Of a DNA stretch of 64,000 nucleotides, positions 46,155 to 55,487 are shown piece by piece. Position 1 is the stretch's first letter. Every line of letters starts with the position of its first letter. The translations under genes were made by a program, and so were the position numbers. Under the pieces are notes generated by a model. The model worked only from the letters and a program-made list of their open reading frames with translations, was not told where the DNA came from and made no database searches. Source of the stretch: Agarilytica sp045430345 (lineage in GTDB: Bacteria; Pseudomonadota; Gammaproteobacteria; Pseudomonadales; Cellvibrionaceae); NCBI GenBank assembly GCA_045430345.1, contig JAILXT010000002.1:557602-621601 (forward strand), given 5' to 3'.

Positions 46155-48338
46155 ATGCTATTTGGTCGAACCAATAGAAAGCCGATCAAAATTGTCGACA
46201 AACAGGTGGAAGAGTGGAAGTACGCGGTGTGCGGTTATTGCTCTACTGGCTGTACCATTGAGGTGGGTTTAAATGGTAAAGGCAAGCCTGTTGCGAGCCG
46301 GGGAAAGGGCAGCTCTGATGTCAATAGGGGCAAGCTATGTATTAAAGGTTTGTTTGAGCACGAGTTATCAGGCTCTGCTGGGCGTGGCACAGTGCCGCTG
46401 ATGCGTGAAAAAGTATATGAGGAGTACCAAGAGTCCTCCTGGGATGACGCGCTAGACAAAACCGCTGACGAGTTTAAACGCATCGCTGAAAAATATGGCC
46501 GAGATAGTATCGCAGTGGTATCTACTGGGCAGATGCTAACGGAAGAATTTTATACTTTGGGTAAGTTGGTGCGCGGTGTCATCGGTACAAACAATTACGA
46601 TGGCAATACAACCTTGTGCATGGCGTCGGCTGTTTCGGGCTATAAGCGGTCTTTTGGTGCGGATGGTCCTCCGGGGTGTTATGCCGATTTTGAAGAGACC
46701 CACTGTTTGATGGCTTTCGGTTCTAATCTTCCTGAGCAGCACCCCATTATTTACTGGCGTTTGAAAGAAGCCTTAGAAAAACGCAAATTTCCTCTGATCG
46801 TTGTCGATCCCCGTGTAACCATGCTTGCACAATTTGCCGATATTCATTTACCGATTACACCGGGTACTGATCTTGTTTTACTGAATAGTCTGGCTCATGT
46901 CATTTTAAAAGAAGGTTTGCAAAAGCAAGAATACATTGATGCGCATTGTAATGATTTTGATGCGTTTAAAGCCGTTGCAGATAAATATGACCCGACCACC
47001 GCTTCTAAAATATGTGGTATTGATGAAGATATGATTCGTCATGTTGCTCGGATCTATGCGAAAGCGCCCTCTGCAATGTCGATCTGGACAATGGGGATTA
47101 ATCAAAGTACCCACGGCAGTGACGGCGTAAGTGGTATTAATAATTTAAATTTAATTACCGGAAACATCGGTGTTCCTGGCGGGACCAGTATGTCGATTAC
47201 GGGGCAAGCAAACGCAATGGGCACGCGTGAGTGGTCATCGTGCTCAGGGCTACCGGGTTATCGCATGCTTGAAAAAGAAGAGCATCGTAACGAGGTCGCC
47301 GACTTTTGGGGAGTCGATCCAGAATTTTTTCCCAAAAAACGCGGTCTTCAGCAGACGGATATTTTTCCTGCCATTGAGTCAGGCCAAATTAAAGCCCTGT
47401 GGATTGTCGCAACCAACCCTTTGACCTCTATGCCGAATCAGGCACGCATTCGCAAATCTTTGGAAAAATTAGAATTCATGGTGGTGCAAGACGGTTATGC
47501 TGATTGTGAAACCGCGCAGTACGCGAATGTGTATTTACCTGGCGCCATTTGGGGTGAAAAAGAAGGCGTACAAACCAATACGGAGCGTCGGGTCAATCTT
47601 GTACGAAAGTTTGTCGAACCGCCCGGTGATGCAAAACCTGATTTTTGGATTTTTAATCAAATAGCTAAGCGTTTCGACCAAGGGAAAAAAATGACGTTCC
47701 CTGAAAAGACGTCTGATATTTTTGAAGAAATGAAAGCCTTATCGAAAGGGCGAGGTCGTAATCTCGATATATCCGGAATGAGCCATGATCTCATTGAGAA
47801 GCAAACAGGTATTCAGTGGCCTATGCGCGAAGGGGATGAAAAAGGAGCTCAGCGACTATATTCCGATGGGGTATTCCCAACCCCAAACGGCAAAGCCAAC
47901 CTCATGGCAATGGATTACATCGAAAACAATGAAGTACCTGACGAACAATTTCCTTTTTGGTTGAATTCTGGTCGTGTGATCGAGCATTTTCATACACGAA
48001 CAAAAACCGGAAAGTTGGGTAACTTAAATAAATTTAGCCCCACACCCTATATGGAAATCAACCCAGATTCTGCCAGAGCGATGGGCATTAAAAGTATGCA
48101 GTACGTGCGTTTGGTGTCGCGTCGGGGCGATGCGGTGGTTATGGCACAGCTAACACAGCGCGTGCCGCGCGATATGATTTTTATCCCGATGCACTACCAC
48201 GACTGTGTTAACCGATTGTCCTTAGGTTTACTTGACCCCTATTCACGGCAACCCGCATATAAGCAGTGCTCTGTACGTATCGAGCAAGTGGATCAAAACG
48301 AAGCGGCAGTACTCAATGTTGAACGAAGAGCGTTTTAA
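46155..48338 (+). CDS. NapA/NasA-like molybdopterin oxidoreductase, catalytic subunit
   Basis: 727 residues. An N-terminal [4Fe-4S] site (Cys26, Cys29, Cys33, Cys62: CGYCSTGC...LCIKG) precedes the MGD-binding domains. The molybdenum ligand is Cys155 in NTTLCMASAVSGYKRSFGADGPPGCYAD, a context like assimilatory and periplasmic nitrate reductases rather than formate dehydrogenases. There is no Tat signal, so it works in the cytoplasm. The next gene encodes an FeS/membrane subunit, so electrons would come from quinol. ATG 46155 has GGTGGAG upstream. The substrate (nitrate or another oxyanion) is inferred, not shown. Confidence 0.82.
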   Translation: MLFGRTNRKPIKIVDKQVEEWKYAVCGYCSTGCTIEVGLNGKGKPVASRGKGSSDVNRGKLCIKGLFEHELSGSAGRGTVPLMREKVYEEYQESSWDDALDKTADEFKRIAEKYGRDSIAVVSTGQMLTEEFYTLGKLVRGVIGTNNYDGNTTLCMASAVSGYKRSFGADGPPGCYADFEETHCLMAFGSNLPEQHPIIYWRLKEALEKRKFPLIVVDPRVTMLAQFADIHLPITPGTDLVLLNSLAHVILKEGLQKQEYIDAHCNDFDAFKAVADKYDPTTASKICGIDEDMIRHVARIYAKAPSAMSIWTMGINQSTHGSDGVSGINNLNLITGNIGVPGGTSMSITGQANAMGTREWSSCSGLPGYRMLEKEEHRNEVADFWGVDPEFFPKKRGLQQTDIFPAIESGQIKALWIVATNPLTSMPNQARIRKSLEKLEFMVVQDGYADCETAQYANVYLPGAIWGEKEGVQTNTERRVNLVRKFVEPPGDAKPDFWIFNQIAKRFDQGKKMTFPEKTSDIFEEMKALSKGRGRNLDISGMSHDLIEKQTGIQWPMREGDEKGAQRLYSDGVFPTPNGKANLMAMDYIENNEVPDEQFPFWLNSGRVIEHFHTRTKTGKLGNLNKFSPTPYMEINPDSARAMGIKSMQYVRLVSRRGDAVVMAQLTQRVPRDMIFIPMHYHDCVNRLSLGLLDPYSRQPAYKQCSVRIEQVDQNEAAVLNVERRAF

Positions 48339-48353
48339 AGAGATTTAGACAAT

Positions 48354-50204
48354 ATGTGGAAAGTACGTGAAGACGAACCAAAATATGCGTTCCTGAGTGA
48401 TACAGAAACACCGGAGGTAAACTACTACGAGGCACCGGTTGATCTTATTGCGCGTTCCGGTGGTGAGGCGCCGAAAGATCGTGAGATGTTTATTAATGAT
48501 CAGCCGGGAATAGGGGATAATCCTAATAGAAATAAACAGCACGCGTTTCATTTTACGGCGGATAACTGTATTGGTTGTCATGCCTGTGAAGCGGCATGCA
48601 GTGAGAAAAATGATAATCCCGCACACATTAGTTTTCGTTCTGTGGGTTATGTGGAGGGTGGGACTTACCCCGACTTTACGCGCATGAATATTTCTATGGC
48701 GTGTAATCATTGTGATGACCCTGTCTGTTTGAAAGGTTGCCCTACGCGCGCATACACAAAGCACGCAGAATATGGTGCTGTATTGCAAGATCCTGATACC
48801 TGCTTCGGTTGCGGATACTGTACGTGGGTGTGCCCTTATAACGCCCCGCAGTTAGACCCCATTAAAGGGCAAGTGTCTAAATGTAATATGTGTGTTGATC
48901 GATTAGAAGTTGGCTTAAAGCCTTCGTGTGTATCCGCGTGTTTGGGTAACGCGTTAAATTTTGGTGTTGTGGAAAATACACCGGAGAATCGTGAGCAAGC
49001 AAAAATAGAAATTCCCGGTTTTCCGGACCCAAGTATTACCAATCCCAATATTCGTTTTCAACAAAAGAAAGATATGCCGGATACCGTCACCCGGACAGAT
49101 GGCATGCCAATTAAATATCATAAGCAGGACGATGGTTCTTATCGCCCGGTCGTAGATCAAAAGAAAGGCAAGGAGATCGCTTGGAACGTGGAAAAATTAA
49201 GTTCACGTGAAAACCCCTTAGTCGCCTTTACGCTATTCGCTCAAGCATCAATGGGCGCGTTCTTTATTGTTTTTGTGGGTGGGCTGTTAGGCGTTGATAG
49301 TTTAATAAGGTTTTCTCAGTCCGTGATGTATGTGCCGTTGTTGTTGGTTTGCTCGGGCTTATGTGCGTTAGCGTTGTTGATGTCGACGGTGCATTTAGGC
49401 AAACCTTTTAGGGCTTACCGTGGTTTTAATAATCTCCGGCATTCCCCTGTGTGCAGAGAAGGTTTGGGTATTTTCCTTTACCTGGTTTTTGGCGGTCTTC
49501 ATATGCTGAGTGTGTTACCACACAATGTAATTTTCCAATCGCTATTTGGAACGTTTAGTGGCTTTGGGTCGCTGCCGGTCGTGTTTGCAGGGTTGGCGAC
49601 GTTAAGCGGTGCCGGGGGTTTATATTACATGTACCGCTGTTACCGTATTCCCGCGCGACCTTTTTGGGATCATTGGCAAACAGGCACCCATTTTGTGGGG
49701 AATGCCTTAACGCTTGGTGCTGTATTGATTATTGCCGCCGCTGCAATCGGCAGTGTATTCGAAACACTTCCTTTGCTCGCCATCGTAAAAGTTGTTGCCG
49801 TGATGATGAGCGTCGGTATTGCGCTTGAAGCCCTCGGCTTATGGTGCCATCGAAATGCTATGAACGTGGCGCCGAACGAAGGGGCTGCGTCACACTATAT
49901 TCAGTGCACGACATTTGGTAAGTCCTATCGCATGCGCAATGTTTTAGTGGGGGTGAATCTCGCCGCGGCGCTATTGCTTTCCGTTTTAAGCTTAAGCGGT
50001 ATCCTGGCGATCAGCGCCTGGGTGGCGCTAGTTGTTTCTGTGCTCACGGTTGCGGTAATTGGCCGTGCATTATTTTATGTGCTTGTTGTCCCGACAACCA
50101 TGCCGGGTGCATTTTTCTGGAAGAATAAAGACTTTGAACAGCACGCGCGCGATATTGGCTTAGCGAATATGCCTCAGGTGGGGGTTGTGCCTGATTTGCA
50201 CTAG
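48354..50204 (+). CDS. FeS subunit fused to DmsC-like membrane anchor
   Basis: 616 residues. The N-terminal part (about 55-205) is a DmsB-like ferredoxin with four clusters' worth of cysteines: CIGCHACEAACSEKND, CNHCDDPVCLKGCPTRAY, CFGCGYCTWVCPY and CNMCVDRLE...CVSACLGNA. From about 290 it becomes a DmsC/NrfD-like membrane domain of about eight helices. DmsB and DmsC are normally separate; here they are one chain. It starts 15 bases after the catalytic subunit. The chain gives a membrane-bound, quinol-linked partner for a cytoplasmic molybdoenzyme. Confidence 0.85.
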   Translation: MWKVREDEPKYAFLSDTETPEVNYYEAPVDLIARSGGEAPKDREMFINDQPGIGDNPNRNKQHAFHFTADNCIGCHACEAACSEKNDNPAHISFRSVGYVEGGTYPDFTRMNISMACNHCDDPVCLKGCPTRAYTKHAEYGAVLQDPDTCFGCGYCTWVCPYNAPQLDPIKGQVSKCNMCVDRLEVGLKPSCVSACLGNALNFGVVENTPENREQAKIEIPGFPDPSITNPNIRFQQKKDMPDTVTRTDGMPIKYHKQDDGSYRPVVDQKKGKEIAWNVEKLSSRENPLVAFTLFAQASMGAFFIVFVGGLLGVDSLIRFSQSVMYVPLLLVCSGLCALALLMSTVHLGKPFRAYRGFNNLRHSPVCREGLGIFLYLVFGGLHMLSVLPHNVIFQSLFGTFSGFGSLPVVFAGLATLSGAGGLYYMYRCYRIPARPFWDHWQTGTHFVGNALTLGAVLIIAAAAIGSVFETLPLLAIVKVVAVMMSVGIALEALGLWCHRNAMNVAPNEGAASHYIQCTTFGKSYRMRNVLVGVNLAAALLLSVLSLSGILAISAWVALVVSVLTVAVIGRALFYVLVVPTTMPGAFFWKNKDFEQHARDIGLANMPQVGVVPDLH

Positions 50205-50218
50205 CGCTTAGTGAGTTT

Positions 50219-50252
50219 CGCAATGGCAGTATCTTATTGCCATTGCGGGTGT
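50219..50252 (+). terminator. Probable terminator after the molybdoenzyme operon
   Basis: CGCAATGGCA, 9-base loop, TGCCATTGCG: a perfect 10-base stem followed by GGTGTTTT. It separates this operon from a convergent gene. Confidence 0.7.
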
Positions 50253-50271
50253 TTTCCTGTGTGCGATATGC

Positions 50272-50751
50272 TCAGTTAACTTTGGGGGCTATCGTACAGG
50301 GCACCCACTCCCACCATTCATGATCGCCCTTTTTTTTATCCTGTGTTTTGTGTATATCCCACGTCACAAAATAGTCGGGGTTTTCTATGAGTACATCTCC
50401 ATTCTGATCGCGATAAAGTCCGGCGGGGGCCTTAAACCATGGGGCTAGATGAGCAGGCAGCACAAATATTTTATCGTCTTGGTCTGTTTTAATCGTGTCG
50501 TTGGGCTGGCTTTTCGTCAGCCTTATGGAAATGCCATTTTCCTCATTAACGCTGGTAACGACTCCCGCAAGCTGATCCCGTTTGAGCGCATCGCCATTTG
50601 TATCAAAATAACTTAGGCCAATAAGGCAGGTGTGGTCGATGAGATCAGTGAGGATCATGGCGTGTGCCCGTTTGTTTGCTGGTTGGTAAAAACTATTGGC
50701 GCTATTGTGGCGTACTCGATTATTCTTCTCAATAATATCTTGGGTCGGCAC
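50272..50751 (-). CDS. Hypothetical protein
   Basis: 159 residues from GTG 50751; a second start at ATG 50658 (MILTDLIDHTCLIGLSYF) would give 128 residues and covers the likely conserved part. Soluble, with no signal. The C-terminal half is notable for aromatic residues (HLAPWFKAPAGLYRD, PDYFVTWDIHKTQ, HEWWEWVPC). Its body reads like a small beta-rich domain (GLSYFDTNGDALKRDQLAGVVTSVNEENGISIRL). I do not recognise the family. Divergent from nudF across 75 bases. Confidence 0.6.
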   Translation of the reverse strand: MPTQDIIEKNNRVRHNSANSFYQPANKRAHAMILTDLIDHTCLIGLSYFDTNGDALKRDQLAGVVTSVNEENGISIRLTKSQPNDTIKTDQDDKIFVLPAHLAPWFKAPAGLYRDQNGDVLIENPDYFVTWDIHKTQDKKKGDHEWWEWVPCTIAPKVN

Positions 50752-50826
50752 ATACTTTTCCGTAAATGCCGGTGAGACGCTGTCTCTAACATACCTGTTT
50801 AATAAATTAAGAGCCCCGTATTTTTT

Positions 50827-51435
50827 ATGTCATTAGATAAAGCGCAGTTTTCAATTGAGGACGTGAATGTCGAGAGCGATGAGGTCGTATTTGATGGCTT
50901 TTTCCAAATGCGAGAAGTTGGGTTGACGCATCGTTTATTTCAGGGGGGATGGAGTGCTCCGATGAAACGAGAGGTATTTTATCGGGGGGATGCGAGTGCC
51001 GCTGTTCTTTATGATCCAAAACGTGACTTGATTGGTTTGGTGGAGCAGTTTCGAATTGGTGCTATGAGATCAGAGTATTCCCCTTGGTGTTTGGAGGTTG
51101 TGGCGGGAATGATGGAGGCCGGTGAGACGGCAGAGTCGTTGATTCGTCGGGAGCTAGAAGAAGAGGCTGGGATCTCAGAAGCGGAGCTTGTTCATATTAC
51201 GAGCTACTACTCCACGCCGGGTGGCTGCAGCGAAAAAATCCATCTTTATTGTGCGTTATGTGATCTGAGTGAGGCGGGCGGTGTGCACGGCTTGGATCAT
51301 GAGAATGAGGATATCCTGTTGCAAGTTTTTCCAGCGGAAGAAGTATTTGCTGTTATGCTTGATAGTAGGATGAATAACGCGGCCACCCTATTGGGTTTAC
51401 AATGGTTGCAAATTAATCGAAAATCTTTGAAGTAG
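50827..51435 (+). CDS. nudF: ADP-ribose pyrophosphatase NudF
   Basis: 202-residue Nudix hydrolase that cleaves ADP-ribose to AMP and ribose phosphate. The Nudix box lies at 94-116 (GMMEAGETAESLIRRELEEE); other family landmarks are LYDPKRDLIGLVEQFRIGA and ITSYYSTPGGCSEKIHLYCA. First gene of the conserved order nudF-yqiB-cpdA-yqiA. Confidence 0.93.
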   Translation: MSLDKAQFSIEDVNVESDEVVFDGFFQMREVGLTHRLFQGGWSAPMKREVFYRGDASAAVLYDPKRDLIGLVEQFRIGAMRSEYSPWCLEVVAGMMEAGETAESLIRRELEEEAGISEAELVHITSYYSTPGGCSEKIHLYCALCDLSEAGGVHGLDHENEDILLQVFPAEEVFAVMLDSRMNNAATLLGLQWLQINRKSLK

Positions 51436-51528
51436 CAGTGTGTGGTATGGCTTTTCGCAATGTATTGTTTTGCTTGAAAAAGTAACGAAAATCCATGTAA
51501 AAGGTTCGAATTTACTCGAAATGACGAG

Positions 51529-52008
51529 ATGAGGTCTCGCGTGGTGTCAGCCCTTAGAGCAGCGCAGAAAAAGCCTTCCGTGGACATAAGCGGGCATCAT
51601 GCGTTGTGTGAAATGAATTACCATCAATTGATGCGCCTATTACCGGGTATGCGCGATGGCGTGGATTCCTGGTCGTTTTCGGTCGGGGCCTCGCAGTCTG
51701 AGTTCGATGTCCTGGTCAGCACCTTAGAAAGTGCGCCCTATACCACCACCCTATCCGTTGAGCAGCAGCATGCACAGATAGACACGCCTAAAATAGTTGT
51801 GCGTATCTATCACGACGTCGCGATGGCTGAAATTGTCTCGTGGAACCAGCACCGGCATTGGTTACCGGAGTATTCTTACCCCAATGCTCAGATGTATCAT
51901 CGCGATGAGAAGTTCGCGCTTAATCAGTTTTTGGGGGATTGGCTAAACTTCTGTAAGCGGCATGGATTAAAAGAATCAAAAAGTGTGATTCAGTTCTCGC
52001 AAAACTAG
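51529..52008 (+). CDS. yqiB: DUF1249 family protein YqiB
   Basis: 159 residues matching YqiB (DUF1249): CEMNYHQLMRLLPGMRDG, YTTTLSVEQ, VRIYHDVAMAEIVSWNQHRHWLPEYSYPNAQMYHRDEKFALNQFLGDWLNFC. Function is not known; the gene order nudF-yqiB-cpdA is conserved in gammaproteobacteria. ATG 51529 may be early; GTG 51541 is an alternative. Confidence 0.9.
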   Translation: MRSRVVSALRAAQKKPSVDISGHHALCEMNYHQLMRLLPGMRDGVDSWSFSVGASQSEFDVLVSTLESAPYTTTLSVEQQHAQIDTPKIVVRIYHDVAMAEIVSWNQHRHWLPEYSYPNAQMYHRDEKFALNQFLGDWLNFCKRHGLKESKSVIQFSQN

Positions 52009-52103
52009 CAATTGCCGACGCGATGAGACTGAATAAAGGCCAAACTATAACTATAAAGCGTTTAGCATTTATTGTGAGAACGAGGTATTCGAAGTAGGGA
52101 AGC

Positions 52104-52889
52104 ATGCGCCCATTTCATCTACTACAGATTACTGATTGCCATTTAGGTAGCCAGCCCAACGAAGAGCTTCTCGGCCTTAACACCGATGAGAGCTTGCGTG
52201 ACGTGCTTGCCTTGATGAAAGAGCAAGAGCAGCCCGATATGATTTTGTGTACCGGCGATGTTTCAAACGACGGCGGTGTCTCCTCCTATGAGCGTTTTCT
52301 AGCGTTTGTTCGCGAATTCTTCCCTGAAACCCCCTTGGCTTGGTTGCCTGGTAATCACGATGATCCAACCAATATGGACCAAGTGAGTGATTTACCTATC
52401 GAGGCGCACCACGCCGTCGCAGGGTGGAATCTCATCTTTCTCGATTCGAAAATCCCGATGGAAGAGGGCGGAGAGTTACAGCCGAGTGAGTTAAAGCGAA
52501 TGGAGTGTGAATTACAAAATCACCCCGATACACCGACGATTGTATTTCTACATCATCAGGCAGTTAATGTCGGCAGTGCGTGGGTGGACCAATATACGAT
52601 TAAAAATAACGAAACGTTTTTTGAGATCATCGACCGCTACGACAATGTAAAAGCCGTTTCATGGGGGCATATTCATCAGGAGTTTAATGATGTGCGTGAA
52701 GGGGTGTCCTTGTTAGCGACCCCTTCTACCTGTGTTCAATTTGTTCCCAATCGTGACGATTTTCAAGTCGATCGCATAATGCCGGGTTATCGGCATTATA
52801 AGCTGTACCCAGACGGTAAGTTCACCACTAAAGTTCATCGTATCCTTGAAAAGCAGTACACAATTAATTTTGCTGCTACAGGTTATTGA
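52104..52889 (+). CDS. cpdA: 3',5'-cyclic AMP phosphodiesterase CpdA
   Basis: 261-residue metallophosphoesterase that lowers cAMP. Metal-binding motifs in order: QITDCHLG, CTGDVSNDGG, LPGNHDDP, VFLHHQAV and WGHIHQEF. Full length. Third gene of the nudF cluster. Confidence 0.95.
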   Translation: MRPFHLLQITDCHLGSQPNEELLGLNTDESLRDVLALMKEQEQPDMILCTGDVSNDGGVSSYERFLAFVREFFPETPLAWLPGNHDDPTNMDQVSDLPIEAHHAVAGWNLIFLDSKIPMEEGGELQPSELKRMECELQNHPDTPTIVFLHHQAVNVGSAWVDQYTIKNNETFFEIIDRYDNVKAVSWGHIHQEFNDVREGVSLLATPSTCVQFVPNRDDFQVDRIMPGYRHYKLYPDGKFTTKVHRILEKQYTINFAATGY

Positions 52890-52977
52890 TCCTCACCCTT
52901 TTCGATATTCTTTTTTTTTCTTCTTTCACGATACAATGTAATCTTCATTTTCCTTGATTCTAGGGGTGTGGCTTTCG

Positions 52978-53562
52978 ATGTCTGTTGTTATGTATATTCA
53001 TGGTTTTTTGAGTGGGCCGCTTTCTCATAAAGCGCAGATAACGAAGGCGTGGCTGTCTGAACATTATCCTGAAGTTACGTACGTATGCCCGCAGTTATCA
53101 TCTTATCCTGGGGAGGCTCAGGCACAGCTGATGGAAGTGTTGGCGCAATACGAGGGTGAAAATATTTTTGCTGTCGGTAGTTCGCTTGGGGGCTACTGGG
53201 CAACGTACTTATTAGAGCAAGAAACAATACAGAAAGCCGTGTTGGTAAACCCTGCCGTATCCCCCCAAAGCCGTTTGCCGGAATATATTGGTCGCACGGT
53301 ACGTTCTTATTATTCGGAGGTGTCGTACCAGCTTAGCGAAAAAGATATGGTGGACTTCGAGCGTTTTGATACAAAACTCATTACGCACCCCGATCGCTAT
53401 TGGCTTATGGTGCAAAAAGAGGATGAAACGTTGGATTACCGTCAGGCGGTCGATAAGTATTCTGCGTGCCGGCAGCTTGTGGAAGAAGGTGGCAATCATA
53501 GCTTTGAAGATTATGACAAATGGTTGCCGAGTATTGCTGAGTTTTTTTGGTCCGAAAAATAA
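52978..53562 (+). CDS. yqiA: YqiA-type esterase
   Basis: 194-residue alpha/beta hydrolase of the YqiA/YcfP type: MSVVMYIHGFLSGPLSHKA, nucleophile motif GSSLGGYWATYL (Ser), and the C-terminal His in EEGGNHSFEDYDKWLP. Start at ATG 52978, where similarity begins, rather than the upstream ATT/TTG frame. In E. coli it directly precedes parE; here a hydrolase/ABC operon intervenes. Confidence 0.9.
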   Translation: MSVVMYIHGFLSGPLSHKAQITKAWLSEHYPEVTYVCPQLSSYPGEAQAQLMEVLAQYEGENIFAVGSSLGGYWATYLLEQETIQKAVLVNPAVSPQSRLPEYIGRTVRSYYSEVSYQLSEKDMVDFERFDTKLITHPDRYWLMVQKEDETLDYRQAVDKYSACRQLVEEGGNHSFEDYDKWLPSIAEFFWSEK

Positions 53563-53577
53563 GGGGGTTTTACTCGC

Positions 53578-54741
53578 CTACCCAAAAATTGTCTTTTCGC
53601 GTTTTAGTAATGTAATGCCAGCTAAGGCGCATAGCGCGGCACATATCAGTGAGGTCGCGCTGGCTAACACTATATAGCTGAGTGCAGCACCATCTCCTCC
53701 GATAATATCCACAAATAATGCTGTTGGTCCGAGCACGGGCACAAACATCTGCCAAAATTCCGCGCTGCCTGAATTAAAGGTAAGGTATAAGCCGGGTGCC
53801 ATAGGGAGCATGATCACCAAACTGTTATATGACTGCGCATCTTTAAACGAGCGCGCGAAAAAAGAAATAAACAGTTGTAAAGCAACCGCAAAACAAATGA
53901 TGGGGATCAGTAATAAGAAGATAATAAAAAATTTATCGATACCCATGTCTAGCCTTAAACCGAGCTGTGCCACAGGGGATAGGTTAATACTAATAAACTG
54001 TAGTGCGACACCTATTGCGGATACAACAGAAGTAACAAACACTGCGGCGCTCCACTTTCCAAAGAACACCATGCGATGCGAGATGGGATTAATCAGCAAA
54101 GGCTCAAGTGAGCGGCGCTCTCGTTCCCCGCTCGCCATATCCGCAATAATGCCAATCCCCGATGCGAACGCGATCATAAGAATAAACATGGGTAATCCCG
54201 CAAGAATTTTTGATGCAACGCGTTGATCGCTGGTAACGTTTACACTGTTCACCTTAACGGGGTTTGCAATTTCTGGGCTTATATTTCGGGTGATTAAACG
54301 TAAGGCGCCAGTGCTCATTGACCATTGTTCTATTAATGCTTTTACTCGCGTGACTTTGCCGCTCGATTGTGTGCGGGAGTGGTCCGACAGTAGATTGAGC
54401 GTAGCGATATTTTGTTCTCGAAAACGGGACGGAAATTCTTCCGGGATGACCAATATCATCTCTATTTTTCGATCAATAATGGCTTGCTCTGGGTTCACGG
54501 TTGCGTCAACGATCGTTATGCCGGATTCTTTCAAAAAGGCCATGAGAGGAACGGCTAGATGTTGCCCCTTAACCGGTAGGCTGATTTGTTTTGACCCCTC
54601 TTGTATCGATACAACAAAGTGCGTGAAGCCAAAGGATACGAGGGCGAATATGATGGGAATTAAAAATGCCGTGGCCATGGATTTTCCATCGCGTAAGGCA
54701 TCCAGCAATTCTTTTTTTATGACGGCAAAAACGAGCGGCAT
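53578..54741 (-). CDS. ABC-2 type permease (NatB-like)
   Basis: 387-residue inner-membrane permease: one N-terminal helix, a large extracytoplasmic domain (about 45-180), and five C-terminal helices with the family loop ADMASGERERRSLEPLLINPISH. This layout matches NatB-type exporters. It begins 2 bases after the ATPase stop. Substrate unknown. Confidence 0.85.
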   Translation of the reverse strand: MPLVFAVIKKELLDALRDGKSMATAFLIPIIFALVSFGFTHFVVSIQEGSKQISLPVKGQHLAVPLMAFLKESGITIVDATVNPEQAIIDRKIEMILVIPEEFPSRFREQNIATLNLLSDHSRTQSSGKVTRVKALIEQWSMSTGALRLITRNISPEIANPVKVNSVNVTSDQRVASKILAGLPMFILMIAFASGIGIIADMASGERERRSLEPLLINPISHRMVFFGKWSAAVFVTSVVSAIGVALQFISINLSPVAQLGLRLDMGIDKFFIIFLLLIPIICFAVALQLFISFFARSFKDAQSYNSLVIMLPMAPGLYLTFNSGSAEFWQMFVPVLGPTALFVDIIGGDGAALSYIVLASATSLICAALCALAGITLLKREKTIFG

Positions 54742-54743
54742 CG

Positions 54744-55487
54744 CTATATAGTCTCCCCAATAAACTTATCGTCGCCATAGGCATAATGCACAAACGCATC
54801 TTCAAGCGATTGTGTGCCGGATGATGTTGTCACCTCGTTTATGGTGCCTTCTGCGATCATGTGTCCGCGGGCGATGATGCCGACTTTATCGCAAAGGTTT
54901 GCTACCTCGTGCATCAAGTGACTGGAAAAGATCACACACTTTCCTTCGGATTTTAGGGTAAGTAACAGGTGTCTTACCGCACGAGTGGTAAGGACATCGA
55001 GACCATTGGTGGGTTCGTCCAGCAATACGTAATCGGGGTTGTGGACGATGGCGCGGGCGAGATTCACCTTCATGCGCTCGCCTTGTGAAAAGCCTGCGGT
55101 GCGTCGGTCGATAATATCTTGCATGCCTAGGATATTGCACAGATTGTCGATTGCGGTGCTAATGGCAGCTTTACTCATGCCATGCAGTTCGCCAAAGTAG
55201 CGAATGTTTTCGCGTGCGGTGAGGCGTTTATACAAGCTTCCACCATCAGGCAGTACGCCGAGCCTCTGCTGTGCTTTCAGGGTCTCATTCTGAACATTAA
55301 TGTTGTCAACGAGTACTTCGCCGGATGAGGGTTTGAAAACGCCGTATATCATTCTAAGTGAGGTTGTTTTTCCTGCGCCGTTTGGCCCAAGTAAGCCGTA
55401 TATTTCGCCTCGCTTTGCGGTGAAGCTAAGTTGGTCGACCGCTTTTACGGAGCCAAATGATTTACTTAAATTGTTTATGCAAATCAC
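54744..55487 (-). CDS. ABC transporter ATPase (NatA-like)
   Basis: 247 residues with Walker A GPNGAGKTTSLRMIYG, signature FSQGERMKVNLARAI, Walker B YVLLDEPTNGLD and switch His in IFSSHLMHEV. I start it at GTG 55487, whose bases form GTGA with the stop of the upstream hydrolase gene; the frame is open further upstream but is the hydrolase in another frame. Powers the permease encoded next. Confidence 0.88.
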   Translation of the reverse strand: MICINNLSKSFGSVKAVDQLSFTAKRGEIYGLLGPNGAGKTTSLRMIYGVFKPSSGEVLVDNINVQNETLKAQQRLGVLPDGGSLYKRLTARENIRYFGELHGMSKAAISTAIDNLCNILGMQDIIDRRTAGFSQGERMKVNLARAIVHNPDYVLLDEPTNGLDVLTTRAVRHLLLTLKSEGKCVIFSSHLMHEVANLCDKVGIIARGHMIAEGTINEVTTSSGTQSLEDAFVHYAYGDDKFIGETI

